DNA from: Thermodesulfobacteriota bacterium | GTDB taxonomy: Bacteria > Desulfobacterota > Desulfobacteria > Desulfobacterales > RPRI01 | Assembly (NCBI GenBank): GCA_030836965.1 | Contig: JAUPLM010000070.1 | Span: 1 to 8,085 of the forward strand | Length of the DNA stretch: 8,085 bases | Direction: 5' to 3' | Program-made: the position numbers and the translations under genes | Notes under the pieces: generated by a model | Told to the model about the DNA's origin: nothing | Seen by the model: only the letters and a program-made list of their open reading frames with translations | Database searches by the model: none | Shown here: one piece after another, positions 1 through 6,215 of the stretch | Numbering within the stretch: the stretch's first letter is position 1 | How the letters are laid out: every line of letters begins with the position of its first letter

Positions 1-51
1 AACGGGAGCGCGAATCTATTAAATTTACCGGGATAAGATATATTAAACGGG

Positions 52-1620
52 TTAAATCTTTCTGTTCCTTCCTCTTATTGCTCCGGCGATCATTCCTCCG
101 ATTCCCTTTCCTCTCTTGTAAGGTTTTCCTTCCAGCAGTATTTTTTCAATTTTAAGTTCCCGGAGGTTCCGTGGTTCCATTTCTAATGGATTTTTATTCA
201 ATATGGCCATATCCGCGATTTTCCCGGTTTCAAGACTGCCCCGTTCTTTTTCGTCAAACCCTGCGCGCGCGACTTCATATGTGAACATCCGTAATGCTTC
301 TTTGATAGTTACAGACTGGTCCGGTTTAAAATGGTTACATGCTGCAAAGATGCCTTCTATCGGATCCGGGGGCGTAACAGGCGCATCCGACCCCCCGCTG
401 ACATGAATACCCATATCCAGCATTTTCCGTAAGGGAGAGCTTTCCATTACCCGATCTCCTAAAATACCCTTTAAATATTCTATTGGTTCCAGATTTGAGA
501 TGAGAAACGCCGGCTGGAGCGTTATTCCAATCCCCAGTTTCGCTATTTTTTTAAGATCTTCGGGCGCTATAAGGCACGCGTGAATGAGTGTATGCCTGTG
601 ATCAGTCCTCGGATAATCCTTCAGCGCTTCTTCCAGCGCTCTTACTGCCTGGGCAACACCGGCGTCTCCGATTGCGTGAAATTCGATCTGCAGTCCGGCC
701 CTGTTGGCCTCCCTGGCGAATGCGATTACTTTCTCGTCCGGATAAAACAAGATACCCTTATTGTCAGGGGCGTTCGAATACGGCTCCAGCAAAGCCGCGT
801 CTGTAGCCCCGAAACATCCGTCAAGAGCTGTGGCGAAGCAACCGCCGATTCTGGGCAATTTTCTTTTTATCACTTTTTTCACATCCATCGTCTGGAAGAA
901 AACTCTTAAATTTACCTGTGAACTTCTGGCTATCATCCTAACCAGATCAACATCCCTGTCCTTGGGAAAACCGATCCCTTCCACAGGGTGGGCTATGGAT
1001 ATTCCTCTTTCGGCAAGATCATCGACCCCTTTTAATATTCCCTTGAGCAGACGCAAGGGCGTGACCATGGCTGAAGCAAAAGAAGTTCCTTCAAGATACG
1101 CCTCGTTGAAAAGCTGTCCCGAATCGAAGTTAAACCCTCTCAGATTTTTTATCTTTTTCGGGAACATGTCGATCATCGAGCTGTTTCCGATCGAACTGTG
1201 TCCGTCATAGCATATAACAAGAACGGGGCGGTTTGACTCTACCGTGTCAAGCTCCTGCTTTGTTATAAGGCGTTTTTCCCTGATGCTGTGTTTCGAATGC
1301 CCGAATACGAGGACTATCTTCGCGCCGGGATCTCCTTTTGCGTAATCATGAATCTGATCCTGGATATCCTTTATGCTGGCGGCGCTTCTCACATCAACGG
1401 TGGAATTGAACATGGCCCACGACGCAAAATGAATATGCCCGTCGCCAAATGCCGGAAGGAGGGCTTTACCGGCAAGATCAACCGTATCAGATGCGGAAAA
1501 ATTGTATGCTGAAGGCAATTCGTTCCCTGTAAATATGATTTTCCCCTTATCTTCGATCAGATATTTGCAGATGCTGTTGCTTTCGTCACATGTTACGATA
1601 TTTCCTTTATAGAGTTTCAT
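52..1620 (-). CDS. YtcJ-like metal-dependent amidohydrolase (Amidohydro_3 family)
   Basis: Predicted cytoplasmic hydrolase of 522 residues with no signal peptide; members of this family cleave amide, formamide or related C-N bonds, and the substrate here is unknown. Family marks in order: the beta-strand metal motif H62-I-H64 in GDGHIHF; DGHSSIGNS at 140-148; the DGCFGATDAALLEPY segment at 267-281, typical of YtcJ-type proteins; H315 in FHAIGDAG; H347 in LIHACL, where most relatives have an EHAQ-like motif; and D412 in GGSDAPV, the usual catalytic aspartate. The C-terminal GSLETGKIADMAIL block (461-474) closes the composite beta-sandwich. The length is normal for the family (about 520-560). 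ATG start with an AGGTGGG-like ribosome site at 1623-1629. It is last in the leftward gene set, 167 nt after the transporter, so cotranscription is possible but not shown. Family assignment is firm; the reaction is not. Confidence 0.9.
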   Translation of the reverse strand: MKLYKGNIVTCDESNSICKYLIEDKGKIIFTGNELPSAYNFSASDTVDLAGKALLPAFGDGHIHFASWAMFNSTVDVRSAASIKDIQDQIHDYAKGDPGAKIVLVFGHSKHSIREKRLITKQELDTVESNRPVLVICYDGHSSIGNSSMIDMFPKKIKNLRGFNFDSGQLFNEAYLEGTSFASAMVTPLRLLKGILKGVDDLAERGISIAHPVEGIGFPKDRDVDLVRMIARSSQVNLRVFFQTMDVKKVIKRKLPRIGGCFATALDGCFGATDAALLEPYSNAPDNKGILFYPDEKVIAFAREANRAGLQIEFHAIGDAGVAQAVRALEEALKDYPRTDHRHTLIHACLIAPEDLKKIAKLGIGITLQPAFLISNLEPIEYLKGILGDRVMESSPLRKMLDMGIHVSGGSDAPVTPPDPIEGIFAACNHFKPDQSVTIKEALRMFTYEVARAGFDEKERGSLETGKIADMAILNKNPLEMEPRNLRELKIEKILLEGKPYKRGKGIGGMIAGAIRGRNRKI

Positions 1621-1787
1621 TGCCCACCTGTATGATATTTAGATTATTGCATCAAGTATAGCGCTTCCATTCTCTGCGCCGGTCTCCTGACCTTAATAAT
1701 TGATTTCCGGAAAATCTCAAATCCGTTCGAATAATGCTTCCAGCGGTTCATTAAAACAGAGTAAATTGCCGGAAGTCCAAAACTATT
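1621..1787. other. Intergenic spacer between transporter and amidohydrolase
   Basis: This 167-nt gap contains no credible gene. It has a short palindrome, TTTCCGGAAA at 1704-1713, with weak flanking arms (GATTT 1702-1706, AAATC 1712-1716). I see no convincing terminator and no leftward promoter with good -35 and -10 boxes; a lone TTGATG on the minus strand (1650-1655) has no matching -10. Whether the amidohydrolase is transcribed separately therefore stays open. Confidence 0.5.
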
Positions 1788-2714
1788 TTACCGTTTCAAA
1801 TTGTTATTGATATCCGGCCGGTTGACAAGATATATGCCCGTACCTACCAGAAGAAGCGCCAGCAGCAGTGAATTTGAAACAGTTTCGTTAAGCAGCAGTC
1901 CGCCCGCCAGCACGCCGAAAATCGGCGTAAGAAAAGTAAACGATGCGATGCGTGAAACAAGATAATGACGGATGAGCCAGAACCAGACAAGATATGTTAT
2001 GAATGCGACCCATACAGTCTGGTAGGCAAGGCAAAAAGCAATAAGCGGAGTTATCAGCACAACACCGGGTTCACCAACAGCCAATGACGCTGCCGGCAGA
2101 ACCAATGCTGAAACGCCAAGCTGATATAAGAGCGTTTTACCATGAGCGATCCCGGCAAGAGGGCTTGCCTTTATCAATACGGTAGCAGCTCCCCATAAGA
2201 GAGCCGCTGATGCCAGCATGCAATCGCCTATAAGCATATTATATGTCGGAAAGTTCAGGGACTCTTTGAATGCTATGACAATTCCGGTAAAAGCACAGCA
2301 GAGTCCGATGACCTGGAACTTTTTTAAATGCTCACCGGGGATAAAGAGCTGCGATCCCAGCGCAACAACAAAAGGCGACATGTAAAGAAAAATTACGGCG
2401 CGTGATGCGTTGGTAAAAACGAGCCCCAGGTAGATAAGAATGAATTCTCCTGCAAACAGAATACCTGCTCCCATTCCCCACCAGAGTGTGCCGTCTTTCT
2501 TGAAGAGCGGTTCCCTGCGGATCGCCATCCAGATCCAGACAAGGATCGCAGCGCCTGTGGACCTTAGACCGGATTGAAGTATAGGAGAAACTCCCTGGTT
2601 GGCGATCTTGATGGTTACCTGCTGCACACCCCAGCTTGCGCAAAGTATGGTCAGCAATACGATTGCCCTGAAGTCAAGTACCCGGCTGATTTTTGCCGAT
2701 TGAGGTTCCGTCAT
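1788..2714 (-). CDS. EamA/DMT-superfamily transporter
   Basis: Inner-membrane protein of 308 residues with about ten predicted helices (roughly 16-33, 43-65, 77-98, 104-123, 133-149, 160-182, 190-212, 219-246, 254-276, 282-297). It is arranged as two tandem EamA repeats, the usual architecture and length of drug/metabolite transporters. Visible marks are ASWG near 26-29 in the first helix, the conserved SPFVVALGSQLFIPGE end of the first repeat (113-128) and the TPIFGVLAGGLLLNET end of the second (263-278), each with the acidic residue before the last helix. Such proteins usually export amino acids, metabolites or drugs; the cargo cannot be inferred. The ATG (2712-2714) overlaps the TGA of the upstream small membrane gene as ATGA, which implies translational coupling; only a weak purine stretch serves as its own ribosome site. 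Confidence 0.92.
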   Translation of the reverse strand: MTEPQSAKISRVLDFRAIVLLTILCASWGVQQVTIKIANQGVSPILQSGLRSTGAAILVWIWMAIRREPLFKKDGTLWWGMGAGILFAGEFILIYLGLVFTNASRAVIFLYMSPFVVALGSQLFIPGEHLKKFQVIGLCCAFTGIVIAFKESLNFPTYNMLIGDCMLASAALLWGAATVLIKASPLAGIAHGKTLLYQLGVSALVLPAASLAVGEPGVVLITPLIAFCLAYQTVWVAFITYLVWFWLIRHYLVSRIASFTFLTPIFGVLAGGLLLNETVSNSLLLALLLVGTGIYLVNRPDINNNLKR

Positions 2715-3031
2715 CCGGTTTCCATGCCTTTCCCTGCTTCAGGCGGCCTGAATCTCACGACAAGAATAATGGTAAACAGAATACAGCACATCGAAGCGGC
2801 TGCAGAGATGATCAGAGGCCACCCCCTGCCGTTTAACAGGAACTGGACTATCGCGTAGAAAAGGGTAAAAGTAGCCGCCACGATCCATATGCACCAGGAT
2901 TTGAGGGCTATGTCTGCGCTTGATTTGGTTTTAATAAGCTTGATCCACTGGGGCAGATAAGCCGACAGGGAAATAAATGTAGTTGCAATCTGGCATGCGT
3001 TGGCGGTTATAATGACCGAATCCGGTACCAT
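2711..3031 (-). CDS. SemiSWEET-like PQ-loop small membrane protein
   Basis: A 106-residue protein with three predicted helices (about 8-26, 43-66, 71-92), the size and topology of one SemiSWEET/MtN3 half-transporter unit. The diagnostic PQ-loop is visible: YLPQWIKLIKTKSSADI with P27-Q28, followed by a SADIALKSW turn leading into the second helix. Known SemiSWEETs dimerise and move sugars by facilitated diffusion, but many PQ-loop proteins of this size have no assigned substrate, and sugar transport here is inference. ATG start with a clear AGGAG at 3040-3044, 8 nt upstream. It starts 17 nt after the dehydrogenase stop and overlaps the EamA gene by 4 nt, so it is an internal operon gene. The charged C-terminal tail after residue 93 is short and unremarkable. 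Confidence 0.82.
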   Translation of the reverse strand: MVPDSVIITANACQIATTFISLSAYLPQWIKLIKTKSSADIALKSWCIWIVAATFTLFYAIVQFLLNGRGWPLIISAAASMCCILFTIILVVRFRPPEAGKGMETG

Positions 3032-3048
3032 AGATTAATCTCCTGATT

Positions 3049-4125
3049 TTACAATGTTGCTGCCAGTTCGGCGATGGCTTTTCCCATCTGCACAGTGGAT
3101 GCCTTTCCGCCAAGATCAGGAGTTCTTATATTTCTGTCCGCCACCGCGACCTCCACAGCCTTTTCAATCATTTTTGCCGCTTCGGGATATCCCAGATGAT
3201 CGACCATCAAAGCGCCGGAGAGTATCTGGCCGATGGGGTTTGCTATTCCCCTGCCTGCAATATCGGGAGCCGATCCGTGGACAGGTTCGAACATGGAAGG
3301 AAATTTGCGTTCAGGGTTAAGATTGGCGGACGGCGCGATGCCGAGGCTGCCTGCCAGTGCAGGCCCCAGGTCGGAGAGGATATCCCCGAACAGGTTGCTG
3401 CCCACCACCACATCAAATCTATCCGGATGATTTACAAACATGGCGGCCAGGGCATCAACGTGGTACTGATCAGCATTCACATCCTCATACTCTTTTGAGA
3501 TTCTTTTGAATATCTTATCCCAGTATGGCATGGTGAAAACAATTCCGTTTGATTTCGTGACTGAGGTAACCTTCTTCTTTTTTCTCTTCCTGGCCAGTTC
3601 GAACGCGAATCTCATTATTCTTTCAACGCCCTTGCGGGTGAAAACGGTTTCCTGCACCACGAATTCCTGGTCGGTTCCCTCGTACATTATTCCGCCGATG
3701 TTTGAATATTCACCCTCGTTATTTTCTCTGACTACGCAGAAATCTATTTTCCCGGGTTCGATATTACGCAGGGGACTTGTAATGCCCCTCATGGTTATGA
3801 CGGGTCTGACGTTTGCATACTGCTGAAAACCCCTTCGAATGGGAATGAGCAGTCCCCAGAGCGACATATGATCCGGAACGCCGGGATAACCGACTGCGCC
3901 GAGGAAAATCGATTCATGCTCTTTCAGTATATCAAGTCCGTTTTTCGGCATCATCTCCCCGGTTGATTTATAATATTCGCAACTCCAGGGAAAATGTGTC
4001 CACTCAAGACTGAAACCGAACCTCTCGCCGGCGGCATCAAGAACCCGAATGCCCTCGGGTACCACCTCTTTGCCGATCCCATCCCCCATTATTACCGCTA
4101 TCTTATGTTTATTTTCGGTTCGCAA
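3049..4125 (-). CDS. Tartrate/D-malate dehydrogenase-type beta-decarboxylating dehydrogenase
   Basis: Cytoplasmic NAD-dependent 2-hydroxyacid oxidative decarboxylase of the isocitrate/isopropylmalate dehydrogenase family (358 residues, normal length). Landmarks: GDGIG 14-18; the MSLWGLLIPIRRGFQQYANVRP block (87-108), whose SLWG...PIRR form is typical of the tartrate/D-malate branch rather than LeuB; substrate arginines at R97/R98, R107 and R133 (VREN); catalytic tyrosine Y140; catalytic lysine K191 (TKSNG); metal-binding aspartates D224, D248 and D252; and the NAD pocket EPVHGSAPDIAG (280-291), where the D-I pair fits NAD rather than NADP. The start is TTG (4123-4125) with AAGGAG at 4134-4139 spaced 8 nt; it gives the expected N-terminus just before the first strand. 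It is first in the leftward operon, facing padR across the control region. The exact substrate (D-malate, L-tartrate, 3-isopropylmalate or other) is unresolved. Confidence 0.88.
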   Translation of the reverse strand: MRTENKHKIAVIMGDGIGKEVVPEGIRVLDAAGERFGFSLEWTHFPWSCEYYKSTGEMMPKNGLDILKEHESIFLGAVGYPGVPDHMSLWGLLIPIRRGFQQYANVRPVITMRGITSPLRNIEPGKIDFCVVRENNEGEYSNIGGIMYEGTDQEFVVQETVFTRKGVERIMRFAFELARKRKKKKVTSVTKSNGIVFTMPYWDKIFKRISKEYEDVNADQYHVDALAAMFVNHPDRFDVVVGSNLFGDILSDLGPALAGSLGIAPSANLNPERKFPSMFEPVHGSAPDIAGRGIANPIGQILSGALMVDHLGYPEAAKMIEKAVEVAVADRNIRTPDLGGKASTVQMGKAIAELAATL

Positions 4126-4225
4126 TTTTTTTTCTCCTTTAAAAAATTATCTTACGGGCATAGTCTCATCAAATGCCGGCAGAATTGGTCAGGGCTTTAT
4201 CCATGGGCTTATTTCGCTAAGGGCA

Positions 4226-4253
4226 TATTTAAACTTCAGGGAAAGGTTGTCAA
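4226..4253 (-). promoter_or_regulatory. Candidate leftward promoter for the dehydrogenase operon
   Basis: Read on the minus strand, a perfect TTGACA -35 box (4248-4253) is followed after 16 nt by TAAATA (4226-4231), a weak -10. Transcription would begin near 4218, leaving a leader of about 93 nt before the TTG start. The -35 is strong and the -10 poor, so help from an activator is plausible. Confidence 0.4.
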
Positions 4254-4276
4254 GACTTTTGGTTATAAAAAGGGTC

Positions 4277-4299
4277 TGTCCGGATTAGTAATCCTGACA
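4277..4299. promoter_or_regulatory. 23-bp palindrome, probable operator for an unidentified regulator
   Basis: Two 11-nt arms, TGTCCGGATTA (4277-4287) and TAATCCTGACA (4289-4299), flank a single G and pair at 10 of 11 positions (mismatch 4281/4295). The centre at 4288 lies about 70 nt upstream of the candidate leftward start site and about 78 nt upstream of the padR start, so it does not overlap either core promoter. The sequence is unlike the AT-only PadR dyad, which suggests a different DNA-binding protein. No poly-T follows on either strand, so it is not a terminator. Confidence 0.5.
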
Positions 4300-4330
4300 T
4301 CGGGAATCATGGCGGGTTCTTAAAATCAAC

Positions 4331-4360
4331 TTGACAGCTAATATATACTTTCTATATATA
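4331..4360 (+). promoter_or_regulatory. padR promoter (sigma70-type)
   Basis: A perfect TTGACA -35 box (4331-4336) is followed by an AT-rich -10, TATATA, at 4353-4358 (16-nt spacer) or 4355-4360 (18-nt spacer). The start site would fall near 4366, giving a leader of about 36 nt. The -10 lies within the inverted-repeat operator, so bound repressor would block polymerase. Confidence 0.65.
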
Positions 4361-4374
4361 CATAGTATATATTA
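4339..4374. promoter_or_regulatory. Probable PadR operator (11-bp perfect inverted repeat)
   Basis: TAATATATACT (4339-4349) and AGTATATATTA (4364-4374) are exact reverse complements separated by 14 nt, placing the arm centres 25 bp apart. The element covers the -10 and start region of the padR promoter. PadR proteins are dimeric winged-helix repressors that commonly bind dyads over their own promoters, so autorepression is the natural reading. The assignment of this dyad to this regulator is inferred from position. Confidence 0.65.
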
Positions 4375-4401
4375 AAATTCATCTTTACCAGGGGGCCTGA
4401 A

Positions 4402-4974
4402 TTGATCAAATACGCCATTCTCGGCTTACTTCACTACAAAGATATGCACGGTTATCGCATAAAAGAACATATAGAACAGAATTTCGGCCATATGTGGTCA
4501 ATCAATTACGGACAGATATATCCGAATCTCAAAAAATTACATGAAGACGGATTGATCAGTATGACTGAAATGAATCAAACCGGCGAAAAGGGGCCGAAAC
4601 GAAAGCTTTATTCGATTACCGGGAAGGGGAAACAGGAATTTTCCCGGTGGCTGGAGGAATCGCCTGAAAAACCGATGCTGCTCCGGGATCCTTTCCTGAT
4701 GAGATTTGTTTTTTACGGTTTCGGGGATAGCGAACGCTTTGTGGAAATTATCGGCAACCAGATCAAGCGCTATGAAAATGATCTTAAACGGCGCAGAAAA
4801 AATCTTAAGAGATGGGATAAAAACAGTATTTATGTCAAGCTGATCGCGGAACTAGGTACCAGCCTCAATGAAATGTTCATAACCTGGCTGAAACATTCCA
4901 GAGAAGAAATATTAAAGGATGAGCAGAATAATAAAAAAAGAGAGAGGAAAACCGGAAAGCGGAGGATAGCCTGA
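4402..4974 (+). CDS. PadR-family transcriptional regulator
   Basis: A 190-residue DNA-binding repressor, normal size for the two-domain PadR class. The N-terminal winged helix (about 3-85) carries the family signatures AILGLL, HGYRIKEHIE, the recognition segment YGQIYPNLKKLHEDGLI (36-52) and the wing/strand RKLYSITGKGKQEFSRWL (67-84). Residues from about 92 to 175 form the helical Vir-like C-terminal dimerisation domain, followed by a very basic tail rich in Lys and Arg. The family typically derepresses on binding phenolic acids, drugs or other small hydrophobic ligands; the ligand here is unknown. The start is TTG with AGGGGG at 4390-4395, 6 nt upstream; no alternative start lies in frame before it and the protein begins as family members do. 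Its stop shares one base with the next gene's ATG, and an operator-like dyad overlies its promoter. Confidence 0.93.
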   Translation: MIKYAILGLLHYKDMHGYRIKEHIEQNFGHMWSINYGQIYPNLKKLHEDGLISMTEMNQTGEKGPKRKLYSITGKGKQEFSRWLEESPEKPMLLRDPFLMRFVFYGFGDSERFVEIIGNQIKRYENDLKRRRKNLKRWDKNSIYVKLIAELGTSLNEMFITWLKHSREEILKDEQNNKKRERKTGKRRIA

Positions 4975-5963
4975 TGAATTTTTCGGGAATTTCACTTGTA
5001 ACCGGTGCCGCCGGTTTTATGGGAAGTCATGTGGTTGAAAGGCTGGCGGCTGAGGGTGTCAGGGTGCGTGCCACGGCGCGGCCGCGAAAAGACACCTCGT
5101 TTTTTAATAAGTTAAAGGTGGAGTATGTGCCTGCCGACCTGACGAAACCTGAAACACTTTCACGCCTCTTTGACGGTGATGTGGATCGTGTCTTTCATCT
5201 CGGAGCTGTCTGCAACTTCTCAACTCCCTATAAAGAACTATACCCGACAAACGTATCGGGTGTCGATCATATTACCCGTCTCGCCCTGCAGAAAAAAGTC
5301 AAAGTGTTTATGCATGTCACATCCACAAGTGTTTACGGCTATTATAAAGGGAGTCCGTTCACCGAGGAAAGCAAACGGGATCCGATGGATAACTACGGCA
5401 GAAGCAAAAGGGACGGGGAGAACATTGTTTTTAAAAGATTGGAAGAAGGCCTGCCTGCCGTTATAGTGAGGCCCTGCACGGTTTACGGACCAAGATGTAA
5501 TGACGGCGCAGGCAAAGTCTTCTCGAGGCCGTCGGCTATTTCTGCAATTCCGGGAAGCGGCAGGCAGCGGTTATCAAACATTCGCGCCGAAGATGTCGCA
5601 GATGCGATTCTCTTTTTGTCTTCCCGGGATGAGACTGTTGGACAGGTTTACAATTTATCGGACAATTCGAACCCGACCATCAGAGAGGCATTAATCCTTG
5701 CGGCAGTTACCTATCGTACTTCTATCCCGAAACTTAAATTACCACTTGGGATTGTAAGGCTTGTTGCCCGTCTGGACGGATTGATTTCAGGTTTTAAAGG
5801 AAAAATTCCTGATCTTGAATATGATGCGGCAAAATATCTTGATAACGACTATATCGTTGACAATACACGGCTGAAAAAAAGCGGTTATAATCTCAGATAT
5901 CCTGATTTCACGGCATCTATGAAACAGATGGGTGAATGGTATTGGAGTAAGTTTCTTAGTTAA
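4974..5963 (+). CDS. Extended SDR: NAD(P)-dependent epimerase/dehydratase-type protein
   Basis: Cytoplasmic oxidoreductase or epimerase of 329 residues, the usual length of extended short-chain dehydrogenases. The Rossmann glycine motif GAAGFMG is at 11-17, the ADLT segment at 54-57, the HLGA strand end at 75-78, the catalytic Ser/Thr region TSTSVYG at 116-122 and the active-site YGRSK at 141-145 (Y141, K145). RPCTVYGP (166-173) and the NIRAEDVADA block (202-211) complete the fold. It resembles dihydroflavonol reductase/3-beta-hydroxysteroid dehydrogenase or sugar-epimerase-like members; which of these cannot be settled by eye. The residue pattern after the second strand (TARPRK) has arginines that could favour NADP. 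The ATG overlaps the padR TGA by one base, with GGAGG (4961-4965) 8 nt upstream, so the two are coupled and under the same repressor. Confidence 0.9.
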   Translation: MNFSGISLVTGAAGFMGSHVVERLAAEGVRVRATARPRKDTSFFNKLKVEYVPADLTKPETLSRLFDGDVDRVFHLGAVCNFSTPYKELYPTNVSGVDHITRLALQKKVKVFMHVTSTSVYGYYKGSPFTEESKRDPMDNYGRSKRDGENIVFKRLEEGLPAVIVRPCTVYGPRCNDGAGKVFSRPSAISAIPGSGRQRLSNIRAEDVADAILFLSSRDETVGQVYNLSDNSNPTIREALILAAVTYRTSIPKLKLPLGIVRLVARLDGLISGFKGKIPDLEYDAAKYLDNDYIVDNTRLKKSGYNLRYPDFTASMKQMGEWYWSKFLS

Positions 5964-6012
5964 GAGAGTAGCGATAATTCAGGATAATCTATAAATCTGG
6001 TGGTGATTGTAT

Positions 6013-6156
6013 AAAGGATTCAAGGGGTCAAGGGGTCAAGGCTTCCAGTGAACAGATCAAAGGTAGATAGATTGATGTTTATTATCTAACAGCCTTCAGT
6101 CTATCCGCCTCATCCGAACACTTGAACCCTTGACCCCTCGAACCCCGGAACCCTTT
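6013..6156. repeat. 144-nt imperfect inverted repeat, probable dispersed intergenic element
   Basis: The ends are AAAGGATTC (6013-6021) and its near complement within 6147-6156 (8 of 9 match). The left arm contains TCAAGGGG in tandem (6020-6027, 6028-6035, then a partial copy to 6041). The right arm (6121-6156) carries the opposite-strand versions, TTGAACCC, TTGACCCC and CGAACCCC. An inner stem pairs 6061-6075 with 6096-6110 over 15 positions with two G-T wobbles and one A-C mismatch. The whole element could fold into a long hairpin. It encodes no transposase. I recall TCAAGGGG-type intergenic repeats in deltaproteobacterial genomes, so a mobile or REP-like repeat family is the likely explanation, but this cannot be shown from one copy. 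Confidence 0.6.
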
Positions 6157-6191
6157 CTCCCGACTAAATCGGGAGACAAACCTAATTTTTT
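6156..6191 (+). terminator. Hairpin with displaced T-run, weak terminator candidate
   Basis: TCTCCCGA (6156-6163) pairs perfectly with TCGGGAGA (6169-6176) around a 5-nt loop. A run of six T lies at 6186-6191, but about nine nt separate it from the stem, longer than in a standard intrinsic terminator. It could end padR-SDR transcription, or be part of the neighbouring repeat element, or stabilise mRNA. Confidence 0.35.
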
Positions 6192-6215
6192 AGTATAATA
6201 ATATAAGGAGTTATC

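Larger units (their letters stand above)
4126..4401. promoter_or_regulatory. Divergent control region between the two operons
   Basis: The 276 nt between the two TTG start codons serve as the shared regulatory region. From left to right they hold the AAGGAG of the leftward dehydrogenase (4134-4139), a leftward promoter candidate (4226-4253), a 23-bp near-perfect palindrome (4277-4299), the rightward padR promoter (4331-4360) inside an 11-bp inverted repeat (4339-4374), and the padR ribosome site (4390-4395). Open frames crossing this region have no family features and I regard them as chance. Confidence 0.75.
5964..6215. other. Intergenic region between the two SDR genes
   Basis: This 252-nt spacer has no credible gene. 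The first 49 nt show nothing notable. Most of the rest is a long imperfect inverted repeat (6013-6156) and an abutting hairpin (6156-6176), then an AT-rich stretch and the AAGGAG of the second SDR (6205-6210). TATAAT occurs at 6194-6199 but lies too close to the ribosome site to act as its -10. Whether the downstream genes have their own promoter is undecided. Confidence 0.6.

Noticed and set aside
761..1210. Plus-strand 149-codon open frame inside the amidohydrolase gene
   Set aside because: It is antisense to a gene whose motifs run across the whole interval, and it has no recognisable domain or ribosome site.
1702..1716. Short palindrome around TTTCCGGAAA as a terminator or operator
   Set aside because: The stem is short, no T-run follows on either strand, and no promoter can be placed next to it.
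3994..4323. Plus-strand open frames running from the dehydrogenase gene into the divergent control region
   Set aside because: They overlap the dehydrogenase N-terminus and cross the promoter elements; the translation has no family features.
6020..6041. Tandem TCAAGGGG units as a CRISPR array
   Set aside because: The units are 8 nt and directly adjacent with no spacers, and the opposite arm carries inverted versions; no cas gene is present.
6013..6156. A complete insertion sequence or transposon
   Set aside because: There is no transposase or long open frame inside and no clear target duplication at the ends.
6194..6199. TATAAT as a -10 box for the second SDR
   Set aside because: Transcription would start within or just before the AAGGAG at 6205-6210, and no -35 lies at the right distance.
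6192..6201. AGTATAATAA before the second SDR as a second PadR half-site
   Set aside because: Only the first six bases match the operator arm and there is no partner arm; in AT-rich DNA this is expected by chance.
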